Source: an uncultured Faecalibacterium sp. | GTDB taxonomy: Bacteria; Bacillota; Clostridia; Oscillospirales; Ruminococcaceae | Reading direction: 5' to 3' | Assembly: GCA_934525845.1 (NCBI GenBank) | Contig: CAKSZS010000016.1 | Location: forward strand, 1-46,819 | Length of the DNA stretch: 46,819 nt | Shown: positions 15,915-24,216 of the stretch, in pieces | Numbering within the stretch: position 1 is the stretch's first letter | How the letters are laid out: every line of letters begins with the position of its first letter | Program-made: the position numbers and the translations under genes | Notes under the pieces: model-generated | Databases searched by the model: none | Told to the model about the DNA's origin: nothing | Seen by the model: the letters and a program-made list of their open reading frames with translations, nothing else

Positions 15915-16915
15915 AAAACATTGCAAGAAAACTCAGCGCTCTGGTGCTGGTGTTTGTGGTCAGCCTGATGGTGCTGTGCCCGGCCTTTGCGGTCACGGCC
16001 AGCCTGCCGGATCTGCCCAAGGGACAGTGCGTGGTGGATGACGCCAACGTGCTGAGCAGCAGTACGGAGCAGACCATCACCGACCTGAACAACCAGCTGG
16101 AAAGCAGCTGCAAAGGCGCGCAGATCGGCGTGCTGACCGTGGAATACACCGGAAACCTCTCCACCGAGGAATACGCAGTGCAGGCGGCAAACGCCTGGGG
16201 CATCGGTTCCTCGTCCGAGAACAACGGCGTGCTGATTTTGTTGGTGATGGAGTCGCCCGAGTACGATGACGGCGACTACTATCTGGCTACCGGCGACGGC
16301 TTCCGCAATACCACGCTGGAAAGCCAGGCCAGCGCCATTGCCCAGACCATGGAGGACGATTTCGTCCGCCGGGATTACGACAGTGCGGTGGTCACCTGCG
16401 CCCGGAATGTGGCCGATACCATCGCGGATGTTTACGGGGTCACCCTGAGCGGCGGCACCGGGAACAATGGAAATTCCTACGATTACAATACGCCGGAGGA
16501 CGAGGACGGAGGTGGACTTCTGATGGGCATCTTTACCCTGCTGGTCACCATTGTACTGCTGGTCATCATCTTCAGCGTGCTGGTCTACACCTTCTCCACC
16601 CCGCTGGGCTGGCTGTTCTGGTGCTTCGGCGGACGCCGCGGCCCGCGCCCGCCCCGCAGACGGCACGGTCCCTGGGACGATCCCCCGCCCCCGGGTGGCG
16701 GTTACTACGGCGGCATGGGCGGCGGTCCCCGCGGTCCGCGTCCGCCCCGGAACAACCCGCCCCGGCCTCCCCGCAGCAATCCTCCGCGCAGCGGCGGATT
16801 CGGTGGCGGCTCCTTTGGCGGGGGCAGTTTCGGCGGCGGATCGTTTGGCGGAGGTTCCTTCGGCGGCATGGGCGGCGGAAGCTTCCATGGCGGCGGCGGT
16901 GGCCGCGGCCGTTAA
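15911..16915 (+). CDS. Secreted/membrane TPM-domain protein with a Gly-rich tail
   Basis: 334 residues. Signal peptide 1-27 (LVLVFVVSLMVLCPAFA), TPM domain about 35-178 (VVDDANVLSSSTEQTITDLN, GVLILLVM, LATGDGF), one membrane segment 204-227, then a tail rich in Arg-Pro and in Gly-Gly-Gly-Ser-Phe repeats (four GGGSF units). The domain therefore lies outside the membrane and the tail inside. TPM domains have been linked to phosphatase activity and to membrane-protein turnover. Overlaps the LemA-like stop by ATGA. The Gly-Ser-Phe tail is low-complexity and could be a flexible or self-associating segment. Last gene of the operon, with a terminator just after it. Confidence 0.85.
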   Translation: MKNIARKLSALVLVFVVSLMVLCPAFAVTASLPDLPKGQCVVDDANVLSSSTEQTITDLNNQLESSCKGAQIGVLTVEYTGNLSTEEYAVQAANAWGIGSSSENNGVLILLVMESPEYDDGDYYLATGDGFRNTTLESQASAIAQTMEDDFVRRDYDSAVVTCARNVADTIADVYGVTLSGGTGNNGNSYDYNTPEDEDGGGLLMGIFTLLVTIVLLVIIFSVLVYTFSTPLGWLFWCFGGRRGPRPPRRRHGPWDDPPPPGGGYYGGMGGGPRGPRPPRNNPPRPPRSNPPRSGGFGGGSFGGGSFGGGSFGGGSFGGMGGGSFHGGGGGRGR

Positions 16916-16938
16916 AGATCGTTTGAGAATCTGAAAGA

Positions 16939-16986
16939 AAAAAGAGAACTGCTGTGGACGGCTTGTCTGCGGCAGTTCTCTTTTTG
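16939..16986 (+). terminator. Terminator of the xpaC-telA-lemA-TPM operon
   Basis: GAGAACTGC (16944-16952) pairs with GCAGTTCTC (16972-16980) and is followed by TTTTTGTG. An A-run before the stem could allow activity on the other strand. Confidence 0.82.
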
Positions 16987-17011
16987 TGTTTTTATGATGA
17001 ACGAAATTCAT

Positions 17012-17040
17012 TTGACAAAACAATTTTGCTAACTTATACT
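17012..17040 (+). promoter_or_regulatory. Sigma-A promoter of ilvA-ridA
   Basis: TTGACA 17012-17017, 17-base spacer, TATACT 17035-17040. It leaves a ~150-base untranslated leader. Confidence 0.85.
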
Positions 17041-17197
17041 GGGGAACATACATCGCCGTAAAAAATCGGCACACGAGAACAGGAAGTTCCCGGCAGGAAA
17101 ACCCTCTCACCGCTTCCGTCCGCCGGACAGCGGCGCGCTGCGGAGCCACCCCGAAAGGGGAGCGCCAGGAATCAAGGAATAAAAGGAAGTATTTGTC
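17041..17197 (+). promoter_or_regulatory. Structured 5' leader of ilvA, candidate cis-regulatory RNA
   Basis: The leader contains GTCCGcCGGAC (17119-17129), CAGCGgcgCGCTG (17128-17140) and CCCCgaaaGGGG (17149-17160). GGCGC (17132-17136) can instead pair with GCGCC (17162-17166) to enclose the GAAA hairpin, so alternative folds exist. No T-box sequence, no leader peptide and no terminator T-run are visible. No known riboswitch class was recognised. Confidence 0.4.
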
Positions 17198-18403
17198 ATG
17201 TTGACGTTGGATAAGATCTACCATGCCGCCTTTGTACTCAAAGACGTTGCCCGCAAGACCGACCTCATCGAGGCCCCCAAGCTGTCCAAGGACTGCCAGC
17301 TCTACCTGAAGACCGAGAACCTGCAGGCCACCGGCAGCTTCAAGGTGCGCGGTGCTTACTATAAGATCAGCCAGCTTTCGCCCGAGGAAAGCGCCAAGGG
17401 CGTCATTGCCTGCTCGGCCGGCAACCATGCGCAGGGTGTGGCGCTGGCCGCCACCCGCCGTGGCATCAAGAGCATCGTCTGCATGCCGGACGGTGCCCCC
17501 ATCATGAAGGTAGAAAACACCAAAAATCTGGGCGCAGAGGTCTGCCTGGTGCCCGGCACCTACGACGATGCCCACGACAAGGCCGTGGAGCTGCAGGAAG
17601 AGACCGGCATGACCTTCATCCACCCCTATGATGACGAGCTGGTCATTGCCGGTCAGGGCACCATCGGTCTGGAGATCCTGGATCAGCTGCCCGACCTGGA
17701 TGCAGTCATCGTGCCGGTGGGCGGCGGCGGCCTGATCTCCGGCGTGGCCTTTGCCATCAAGAGCCTGCGCCCGGAAGTGAAGGTGTACGGCGTGCAGGCC
17801 GAGGGTGCTCCCAGTATGTACCGCTGCCTGCACGACCACAAGTATCAGACCCTGAAGGCCGCTTCCACTTTTGCGGACGGCATTCAGGTCAAGACCCCCG
17901 GCGAGCTGACCTATCAGATCTGCGAACAGTATGTGGATGACATCGTGACCGTCAGCGAGGACGAGACCGCCGCCGCCATCCTGTCCCTAATGGAGAACCA
18001 GAAGCTGGTGGCCGAGGGTGCCGGTGCGGTGCCGGTGGCTGCGGCGCTGTTCCACAAGCTGCCCGTCGAGGGCAAGAAGGTGGTGTGCGTCGTTTCCGGC
18101 GGCAACATCGATGTGAACATCCTGAACCGCGTCATCACCCGCGGCCTGGTCATGAGCGGCCGCAAGGCCAACCTGACCATTGCCCTGGAGGACAAGCCCG
18201 GCCAGCTGGAAAAGGTGGCCCAGGTGGTCTCCCGCTGCGGCAGCAACGTGGTGTCGGTGCTGCACGATGGTTCCGACCCCAATATGCCCATTTCCAGCTG
18301 CTTCCTGAAGCTGGCCCTGGAGACCCGCGACCATGCCCAGATCGAGCAGATCCGGCAGGAGCTGACCAAAGAGGGCTTCCAGCTGGTGAGCGAAAGAGTG
18401 TAA
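17198..18403 (+). CDS. ilvA: Threonine ammonia-lyase with C-terminal ACT domain
   Basis: 401 residues. A PLP enzyme that converts threonine to 2-oxobutanoate and ammonia, the first step of isoleucine synthesis (or threonine catabolism). PLP-binding Lys49 lies in TGSFKVRGAYY. CSAGNHAQGVALAA and PVGGGGLISG (phosphate loop) follow. Residues ~325-401 form a single ACT-like regulatory domain (LTIALEDKPGQLEKVAQVVSR). The length fits the ~400-residue form rather than the 514-residue E. coli IlvA. ATG follows AAAAGGAAGTATTTGTC. ridA lies 22 bases downstream in the same transcript. The ilv operon 2.2 kb away favours a biosynthetic role. Confidence 0.92.
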   Translation: MLTLDKIYHAAFVLKDVARKTDLIEAPKLSKDCQLYLKTENLQATGSFKVRGAYYKISQLSPEESAKGVIACSAGNHAQGVALAATRRGIKSIVCMPDGAPIMKVENTKNLGAEVCLVPGTYDDAHDKAVELQEETGMTFIHPYDDELVIAGQGTIGLEILDQLPDLDAVIVPVGGGGLISGVAFAIKSLRPEVKVYGVQAEGAPSMYRCLHDHKYQTLKAASTFADGIQVKTPGELTYQICEQYVDDIVTVSEDETAAAILSLMENQKLVAEGAGAVPVAAALFHKLPVEGKKVVCVVSGGNIDVNILNRVITRGLVMSGRKANLTIALEDKPGQLEKVAQVVSRCGSNVVSVLHDGSDPNMPISSCFLKLALETRDHAQIEQIRQELTKEGFQLVSERV

Positions 18404-18425
18404 TAACAAGTAAAGGAGAATCCTC

Positions 18426-18800
18426 ATGAAAGTTGTATCTACTTCCAACGCACCCGCCGCAATTGGTCCCTACAGCCAGGCTCTGGACCTGGGCAATATG
18501 GTGTTTGTGTCCGGCCAGATCCCGGTGGACCCCGCCACCGGTAAGATGGCCGACACTGTGGAGGAGCAGGCTGCACAGAGCCTGGCAAACCTCAAGGCCA
18601 TTCTGGCGGAGGCCGGCCTGACCATGGCCAATGTGGTCAAGACGGTGATCTTCCTGGCCGACATCAACGACTTTGCGGCGGTGAACGCGGTGTATGCCAA
18701 GGCCTTCACCGAGCCGTTCCCGGCCCGCAGCTGTGTACAGGTCGCCGCCATCCCCAAGGGTGCGAAACTGGAAATTGAGTGCATTGCCGTGCGCGAGTAA
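18426..18800 (+). CDS. ridA: RidA enamine/imine deaminase
   Basis: 124 residues, YjgF/YER057c/UK114 family. It hydrolyses reactive 2-aminocrotonate/2-aminoacrylate released by PLP enzymes such as threonine dehydratase, protecting other PLP enzymes. The family signature is visible: IGPYSQAL near the start, VFVSGQIPVDP, the catalytic Arg in FPARSCVQVAAIPKGAKLEIECIA, and the closing Glu. RBS TAAAGGAGAATCCTC. Placement directly after ilvA couples production and disposal of the by-product. Confidence 0.95.
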   Translation: MKVVSTSNAPAAIGPYSQALDLGNMVFVSGQIPVDPATGKMADTVEEQAAQSLANLKAILAEAGLTMANVVKTVIFLADINDFAAVNAVYAKAFTEPFPARSCVQVAAIPKGAKLEIECIAVRE

Positions 18801-18803
18801 TAA

Positions 18804-18868
18804 GCCTTTCCCCTTGGGGGAAGCTGAACGACAAAAGAGGCTGTGCCCGCCGGGCACAGCCTCTTTTT
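18804..18868. terminator. Bidirectional terminator between ridA and the DUF815 gene, with a repeat remnant
   Basis: AAGAGGCTGTGCCCG and its perfect complement (18835-18865) with a 1-base centre are flanked by A's on the left and T's on the right, so this can stop both convergent genes. Just before it, CTTTCCCCTTGGGGGAAGC (18806-18824) resembles the hairpin of the palindromic repeats described elsewhere and may be a remnant. Confidence 0.85.
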
Positions 18869-18880
18869 CAACGGAAAAAC

Positions 18881-20098
18881 TTATTTCTGCACCCCGGCCT
18901 CGCACTGTTCAATGAACTGCTTGGCAACGCGGGGACTGCGCCCGCCGGCGCGGATGGCAAAGGCTTCCGCCTTGACCAGCAGCTGGTCCATGGGCATCTC
19001 AATGTGGTGCTGCTTGGCCAGCTCGGCGAGAATGGTCTCGAACCGGGCCTTTTCCGGCCGCTGGAAGGTGACGGTCAGGCCAAAGCGGGCGGACAGGCTC
19101 ATCAGTTCCTGGCGGGTGTCGGCTTCGTGGATGTCATCGCCGGTGCGGTCGGTCAGGGTCTCCTTGATGAGGTGGCGGCGGTTGGAGGTGGCGTACACCG
19201 CAATATTCTTGGCGCGTCCGCCCACGCTGCCCTCCAGAATCGCTTTCAGGGCGGCAAAGTTGTCGTCGTTGGCGGTGAAGCTCAGATCATCGATGAAGAG
19301 GATGAACTTCAGCGGGTTGGCCGCCAGCTTGTCCATCAGATCGGGAATCTGGTACAGCTGGTTCTTCTTCACTTCCACCAGGCGCAGGCCCTCGGAGGCG
19401 AACTCGTTGGCAATGGCTTTCACGGAGCTGGACTTGCCGGTGCCGGCGTCGCCGTACAGCAGCACGTTGTTGGCGGGCATTCCGGCCAGCAGGGCTTTCG
19501 TGTTGGCAATGACCTTTTCCCGCTCCTTCTCGTAGCCGGGCAGCTCGGAAAGGCGCTGGGGGTCGGGGTACTTTACCGGCACCAGATGGCCGTTCTCCAC
19601 CGTAAACACATGGTGCTTGGCGAACATCCCGTAGCCCTTTTTGCCCACCTCGCTCATGCGCCGGGCGTAGGCGGCGGACAGGTCAATGTCCCGGGTCTCC
19701 CACCGGGGCAGGAAGGCCAGTTCCGGCCGCTGGCTCTGCTCGGAATAGGCAGTCTGGAACAGTTCGTCCAGGGTCAGGCCGCACAGCTGCTGCAGAAAAG
19801 CCAGCTCGCTGTCCAGCGCAGCCTGCAGCACCGGATCCAGGGGACCGGCGGCGGCCTGCCGCACACAGACGGTTTCGGCTTCCAGTACGGCGGTGCTCAG
19901 ATAGTCGCCCCAGTTGGTGGTGCGCTCGAACAATGCGGCCTCAAACTGCGCCGCGGCGTCACACACCGCGCCCATGCTGTGGACGCCGGCTTCCATGCGG
20001 TCGGTCAGATCCACCAGTCTGGCGATCACCGGATCTTCCAGCAGGGTGCGGAAGATGACAAGCCCGTGCAGACGGGCGTTCCATTCTCTCAGTTTCAT
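18881..20098 (-). CDS. DUF815-family AAA+ ATPase
   Basis: 405 residues. N-terminal ~185 residues are helical without recognisable motifs. The AAA+ domain has LYGDAGTGKSS (Walker A 216-223), ILFIDDLSF (Walker B, Asp270/271), a sensor-like YATSNRRHL and an Arg-finger region further on (TDRTGDDIHEADTRQELMSLSARFG). The pattern FIDDLSFTANDDNFAALKAILEGSV is typical of DUF815. The family is widespread in bacteria and its client is unknown. RBS on the minus strand AGAGGAAAAAGGAT. Monocistronic and convergent with ridA. Confidence 0.85.
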   Translation of the reverse strand: MKLREWNARLHGLVIFRTLLEDPVIARLVDLTDRMEAGVHSMGAVCDAAAQFEAALFERTTNWGDYLSTAVLEAETVCVRQAAAGPLDPVLQAALDSELAFLQQLCGLTLDELFQTAYSEQSQRPELAFLPRWETRDIDLSAAYARRMSEVGKKGYGMFAKHHVFTVENGHLVPVKYPDPQRLSELPGYEKEREKVIANTKALLAGMPANNVLLYGDAGTGKSSSVKAIANEFASEGLRLVEVKKNQLYQIPDLMDKLAANPLKFILFIDDLSFTANDDNFAALKAILEGSVGGRAKNIAVYATSNRRHLIKETLTDRTGDDIHEADTRQELMSLSARFGLTVTFQRPEKARFETILAELAKQHHIEMPMDQLLVKAEAFAIRAGGRSPRVAKQFIEQCEAGVQK

Positions 20099-20266
20099 AT
20101 CCTTTTTCCTCTATGATTCCTTGGCGTTGGAGCGCGTCCGGCGGCAAAACTCCGCGCGGGCACGCACATAACAAGAGTATACAGCGCTTTGCCCCGGGAC
20201 GCAAGAAAAAGCGGGAAGTGTTTAAATCCCTTCATGTTTGGGGCGATTGAGAAGACAAATTGTCGA

Positions 20267-20294
20267 TTGACAAAAGCCCGATTTATAGTATAAT
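20267..20294 (+). promoter_or_regulatory. Sigma-A promoter of the ilvBNCD operon
   Basis: TTGACA 20267-20272, 16-base spacer, TATAAT 20289-20294, directly before the T-box leader. Confidence 0.85.
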
Positions 20295-20300
20295 TTACAT

Positions 20301-20593
20301 CAACAAATGCGCGGATGGGAAAAAGTACCATACAAAGCCAACTGTTCAGAGAACTGCCGGTCGGTGCAAGGCAGAGAGAGCTTTGGGTGGGAAGTCGTCC
20401 CGGAGCAGCCTGTTGAACGGGTCTGGAAAGCCCCCTGTAAGCAGCGCCGGTTGCAGCCGTTACAGTGCGGGACTTTGCTGGAAGTCCGTGAGGGGGCGTG
20501 CAGAGCACGTCAACGAGAGTGGTACCGCAGAGAGCTTGAAGGTTGCAAGGTCTTTGTCTCTTGGTTTGACAGGGGACAAAGGCCTTTTATTTT
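20301..20593 (+). promoter_or_regulatory. T-box leader of ilvB, predicted valine specifier
   Basis: Stem I: GGG (20317-20319), AGTA of the loop-E motif (20324-20327), the distal AGAGAA bulge (20348-20353) with GGTCGGTGCAAGG, and on the returning strand TGG-GAA-GTC-GT-CCC. The specifier loop is closed by GGG/CCC and CCA/TGG. The codon after GAA is GTC (20394-20396), so uncharged tRNA-Val is the likely signal. The T-box TGGTACCGC lies at 20520-20528. The terminator is AAGGTCTTTGTC...GACAAAGGCCTT plus TTTTATTTTT (20547-20593). Uncharged tRNA should stabilise the antiterminator and allow transcription. This fills the 559-base gap before ilvB; 20099-20266 shows nothing else. Confidence 0.9.
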
Positions 20594-20657
20594 TCCAGCG
20601 GCTCCCTGTGGGAATGAAAAAAGTGGAAAAAGGTTTGGAAAACAGGAGTAACTCACC

Positions 20658-22322
20658 ATGCAGTTGAACGGTTCTCAGATTTTTGTGGAGGTCCTTTGCG
20701 AGCAGGGCGTGGATACCATTTTTGGCTATCCCGGCGGTGCGGTGCTGAACCTTTACGACGAACTGTATAAGAATTCTGACCGCATCACCCATGTGCTCAC
20801 CGCTCACGAGCAGGGCGCATCCCATGCGGCAGACGGCTATGCGCGTGCCACCGGCCGCACCGGCGTGGTGCTGGCCACCAGCGGCCCGGGTGCCACCAAC
20901 CTGGTCACCGGCATCGCCACCGCTTATATGGACTCGGTGCCCATGGTGGCTTTCACCGGCAACGTGGCCACCCCCGGCATCGGCAAGGACAGCTTCCAGG
21001 AAGCCTACATTGAGGGCATCACGATGCCCATCACCAAGCACAACTTCACGGTGCGCCGGGTCGAGGATCTGGCCGACACCATGCGCGCAGCTTTCCGCAT
21101 TGCACAGAGCGGCCGCAAGGGCCCGGTGCTGGTGGACATCCCCAAGGATGTGACTGCCGCCGTGTGCGAGTTTGAAAACAAGCAGCCGGAGCCCATCCGC
21201 ACGGTGACCACCTTTGATAAGGAGCAGGTGCGCTGGGCAGCCGACCTGATCAACGCGGCACAGCGCCCGCTGGTGTACTTTGGCGGCGGCGTGCGCAGCG
21301 CGGCCTCCTGCCAGCCGCTGCGGGATCTGCTGCACAAGGCCGAGATCCCGGCCACCCACACCCTGATGGCGGCCGGTGTGGTGCCTTACGGCGACCCCAT
21401 GAACATCGGCATGATCGGAATGCACGGCTGCTACACCTCCAACCGGGCCGTGGCCGACTGTGACGTGCTGATCGCGGTGGGTACCCGCTTCTCGGACCGT
21501 GTGGCGCTGAAACCCAAGACCTTTGCCAAGAATGCCACCATCATCCAGATCGACATCGACCCCAGCGAGCTGGGCAAGAATGTGGAAGTGGACCTGTCCA
21601 TCGTGGGCGATGCCGCCTATGTGCTGAACGCCATGCTGCCGCAGATCCAGGAAACAAAGCATCCGGACTGGATGAAGATGATCCGCGAGTGGCAGGCCCA
21701 GGATTACCACCCGGTGTCCGACCCCACCCGTCTGATGCCGCATCAGGTCATCGGCGAGGTGTGCAACCAGTGCGGCCCCGAGGCCGTGTACGTCACCGAC
21801 GTGGGCCAGCACCAGATGTGGGCGGCCCAGTACCTGCGCCATGCCAAGAGCCGCGGCTTCATCACCAGCGGCGGCCTGGGGACCATGGGCTTCGGCTACG
21901 GTGCCGCCATCGGCGCCCAGATGGCGCTGGGCCGGGACCAGCGCGTGGTGATGTTCACCGGCGACGGCTCCTTCCACATGAACCTCAACGAAGCCTGCAC
22001 CGCCGTCAGCTACGAGCTGCCCATCATCACGGTCATCTTCAACAACTCGGTGCTGGGCATGGTGCGCCAGTGGCAGACCAGCTTTTACGGCAAGCGTTAC
22101 AGCCAGACCGACCCCCACCGCAAGACCGATTTTGTCAAGCTGGCAGACGGTTTTGGCCTGAAGGGCTACCGCTGCACCAACCTGCCGGAGTTTCAGGAAG
22201 CCTTTGCAGATGCCCTGCAGCAGAAAGGCCCCACCTGGATCGAGTGCATCATCGACAAGGACGAAAAGGTGCTGCCCATGATCCCCGGCGGCGGCGATAT
22301 CAACGACATCATCATGGAATAA
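20658..22322 (+). CDS. ilvB: Acetolactate synthase, catalytic subunit
   Basis: 554 residues. Thiamine-diphosphate enzyme joining two pyruvates to 2-acetolactate, or pyruvate with 2-oxobutanoate to acetohydroxybutanoate. N-terminal domain: TIFGYPGGAVLNLYDEL, activating Glu51 in LTAHEQGASHAADGYAR, then LATSGPGATNLVTGIA. Middle domain: GMIGMHG and VGTRFSDRV (FAD site). C-terminal ThDP motif: GDGSFHMNLNEACTAVSYEL, then IFNN (Asp436). Length is normal. Start supported by AACAGGAGTAACTCACC. First gene of ilvB-ilvN-ilvC-ilvD behind the valine-type T-box. Confidence 0.96.
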   Translation: MQLNGSQIFVEVLCEQGVDTIFGYPGGAVLNLYDELYKNSDRITHVLTAHEQGASHAADGYARATGRTGVVLATSGPGATNLVTGIATAYMDSVPMVAFTGNVATPGIGKDSFQEAYIEGITMPITKHNFTVRRVEDLADTMRAAFRIAQSGRKGPVLVDIPKDVTAAVCEFENKQPEPIRTVTTFDKEQVRWAADLINAAQRPLVYFGGGVRSAASCQPLRDLLHKAEIPATHTLMAAGVVPYGDPMNIGMIGMHGCYTSNRAVADCDVLIAVGTRFSDRVALKPKTFAKNATIIQIDIDPSELGKNVEVDLSIVGDAAYVLNAMLPQIQETKHPDWMKMIREWQAQDYHPVSDPTRLMPHQVIGEVCNQCGPEAVYVTDVGQHQMWAAQYLRHAKSRGFITSGGLGTMGFGYGAAIGAQMALGRDQRVVMFTGDGSFHMNLNEACTAVSYELPIITVIFNNSVLGMVRQWQTSFYGKRYSQTDPHRKTDFVKLADGFGLKGYRCTNLPEFQEAFADALQQKGPTWIECIIDKDEKVLPMIPGGGDINDIIME

Positions 22323-22337
22323 GGAGGACACAGCATC

Positions 22338-22910
22338 ATGGAATCTGATCAGCGCAGGGTCATCAGCCTGCTGGTGGACAACCAGAGCGGCGTTCTGGCC
22401 CGGGTGTCCAACCTGTTCTGCCGCCGCGGCTTCAACATCGACAGCCTGACGGTGTCCGCCACCAACGACCCGGTGGTCAGCCGCATCACCGTGACCATCA
22501 CCAGCGACGAAAAGGCACTGAACCAGCTCATCCTCCAGACCGAGCGCCTGGAAGTGACCCGGCAGGTCTTCGTGCTGGACAGCGAAAAGGCCCTGGAACG
22601 GGAACTGCTGCTGCTGAAGGTGGCTTCGGATGTGCACAACCGCAGTGAGCTGCGGGAGATCGCCGGCATCTACAAGGCCAAGATCATCGACCTGTCCCCG
22701 GACAGCATGGTGTTTGAGCTGATCGGCAAGCCGGATAAGATCGACGCGTTCCTGAAGATGTTTGAGGATTACAGGATCCTCGAGCAGTGCCGCACCGGCG
22801 TCACCGCTCTGGAGCGCGGCGGGATGCATCAGCATATGCAGAAGCCGCCCCAGGAAGTGCGCGATGCGCAGTTCCCCCTGCCGGGAACCAGGTGCCCGGA
22901 GAGAAAGTGA
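22338..22910 (+). CDS. ilvN: Acetolactate synthase, regulatory subunit
   Basis: 190 residues. It binds IlvB, raises activity and gives valine feedback inhibition. The N-terminal ACT domain is VISLLVDNQSGVLARVSNLFCRRGFNIDSLTV, followed by a second domain (ELLLLKVASDVHNRSELREIAGIYKAKIIDLSPDS). The tail after ~163 (GGMHQHMQKPPQ, then EVRDAQFPLPG) is longer than in most IlvH/IlvN proteins of 160-170 residues. Starts 15 bases after ilvB with AAGGAGGACACAGCATC. Confidence 0.94.
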   Translation: MESDQRRVISLLVDNQSGVLARVSNLFCRRGFNIDSLTVSATNDPVVSRITVTITSDEKALNQLILQTERLEVTRQVFVLDSEKALERELLLLKVASDVHNRSELREIAGIYKAKIIDLSPDSMVFELIGKPDKIDAFLKMFEDYRILEQCRTGVTALERGGMHQHMQKPPQEVRDAQFPLPGTRCPERK

Positions 22911-22912
22911 GC

Positions 22913-22945
22913 TTTTCCGCTCCGCCGGAGCGAAAAAATAAAAAC
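22913..22945 (+). other. Hairpin between ilvN and ilvC
   Basis: CGCTCCGcCGGAGCG flanked by TTTT and AAAAAA. It lacks a T-run on the plus strand, so it is more likely a processing or stability element than a plus-strand terminator. Confidence 0.4.
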
Positions 22946-22993
22946 GTTTATCATTAGCCAACGAACAGAACAACAAAAAGGAGAACAACTATC

Positions 22994-24013
22994 ATGGCTA
23001 TCAAGAAATACTACGATTCCGATTGCAACCTCGGCGTGCTGGACGGCAAGACCGTCGCCATCATCGGCTTCGGCAGCCAGGGCCACGCCCATTCCGAGAA
23101 CCTGGCCGAGAGCGGCGTGAACGTCGTGGTCGGCCTGCGCAAAGGCTCTGCTCACTGGGAGAAGGCTTCCGAGTTCGCAGCCACCCATGAGAACTTCAAG
23201 GTCATGGAAGTTGAAGAGGCTGCCAAGGCCGGCGATGTGGTCATGATGCTGGTCCCCGATGAGCTGTGCGCTGACATTTACAACAAGCAGGTCGCTCCCT
23301 ACATGACCGAGGGCAAGGCTCTGGCCTTTGCACACGGCTTCAACATCCACTTCAAGACCATCACCGCTCCCAAGAACGTGGACGTCATCATGATCGCTCC
23401 CAAGGGCCCCGGCCACATCGTCCGCCGCCTGTACACCGAGGGCGAGGGCTGCCCCTCTCTGATCTGCGTGGAGCAGGACTACACCGGTAAGGCAAAGGAC
23501 ATCGCACTGGCTTACGCTTCCGGCATCGGCGCCGGCCGTGCAGGCATCCTGCAGACCACCTTCCGTGAGGAGACCGAGACCGACCTGTTCGGCGAGCAGG
23601 CAGTTCTGTGCGGCGGCGTTTCCGAGCTGATTCACGCTGGTTTCGACACCCTGGTCGAGGCTGGTTACGAGCCTGAAATGGCCTACTTCGAGACCTGCCA
23701 CGAGATGAAGCTGATCGTGGACCTGATCAACGAGGGCGGCTTCTCCAAGATGCGTTACTCCATCTCCAACACTGCAGAGTACGGCGACTACCGCACCGGC
23801 AAGCGCCTGATCACCGAGGAGACCCGCAAGGAGATGAAGAAGGTCCTGACCGAGATCCAGGACGGCACCTTCGCTTCCGAGTTCCTGACCGAGATGAGCC
23901 CCAACGGCGGCCGCAAGGTTCACTTCTTGGCAAAGCGCCGCATGGAAGCCGAGCTGCCCATCGAGAAGGTCGGCGCAGAGCTGCGCAGCATGATGAGCTG
24001 GCTGAAGAAGTAA
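22994..24013 (+). CDS. ilvC: Ketol-acid reductoisomerase (class I)
   Basis: 339 residues. It isomerises and reduces acetolactate/acetohydroxybutanoate with NADPH and Mg2+. The Rossmann site is IIGFGSQGHAHSENLAESG, then APKGPGHIVRRLYTEGEGCPSLI, and the C-terminal knotted domain with metal ligands in EETETDLFGEQAVLCGG and MAYFETCHEMKLIVDLI. Length is that of class I. RBS AAAAAGGAGAACAACTATC. Part of the ilv operon; strong codon optimisation, with GCT/CTG/AAG prominent, suggests high expression. Confidence 0.96.
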   Translation: MAIKKYYDSDCNLGVLDGKTVAIIGFGSQGHAHSENLAESGVNVVVGLRKGSAHWEKASEFAATHENFKVMEVEEAAKAGDVVMMLVPDELCADIYNKQVAPYMTEGKALAFAHGFNIHFKTITAPKNVDVIMIAPKGPGHIVRRLYTEGEGCPSLICVEQDYTGKAKDIALAYASGIGAGRAGILQTTFREETETDLFGEQAVLCGGVSELIHAGFDTLVEAGYEPEMAYFETCHEMKLIVDLINEGGFSKMRYSISNTAEYGDYRTGKRLITEETRKEMKKVLTEIQDGTFASEFLTEMSPNGGRKVHFLAKRRMEAELPIEKVGAELRSMMSWLKK

Positions 24014-24015
24014 TC

Positions 24016-24134
24016 AACTCCCCCAGTCGCCTGCGGCGACAGCCCCCTCAAAGAGGGAGCCTTTTGCCTGATCGCAGCGTGAAGCCTCCCTCCGTGAGGG
24101 AGGTGGCATCGCGCAAGCGATGACGGAAGGAGTT
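24016..24134. repeat. Palindromic intergenic element between ilvC and ilvD
   Basis: Outer inverted repeat AACTCC (24016-24021)/GGAGTT (24129-24134). Inside are four hairpins: GTCGCCtgcGGCGAC-type (24026-24040), GCCCCCTCaaaGAGGGAGC (24042-24060), GCCTCCCTCcgtGAGGGAGG (24084-24103) and CATCGCgcaaGCGATG (24107-24122). The layout (outer repeat, two hairpins, spacer, two hairpins, outer repeat) matches the elements at 30337-30506 and 32396-32531. Confidence 0.72.
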
Positions 24135-24160
24135 CAGCCAAAACTTGTGATAAAATCAGG

Positions 24161-24191
24161 AAAGATTCCCTCCTTTGGGAGGGAGTCTTTT
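24161..24191 (+). terminator. Terminator-like hairpin before ilvD
   Basis: AGATTCCCTCC and GGAGGGAGTCT with a 4-base loop, followed by TTTTGC. It could lower ilvD expression relative to ilvBNC or end the transcript. A weak -10 (GATAAAAT) lies just before it. Confidence 0.6.
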
Positions 24192-24216
24192 GCTATAAGA
24201 AAAAGAGGAATAAACA

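Noticed and set aside
17041..17197. T-box or ppGpp/ykkC-type riboswitch before ilvA
   Set aside because: No TGGNACC antiterminator sequence and no recognisable ykkC core.
18779..20116. A 445-codon open frame on the plus strand opposite the DUF815 ATPase gene
   Set aside because: It is the antisense shadow of a gene with clear Walker motifs, has no ribosome binding site and crosses the ridA end and a terminator.
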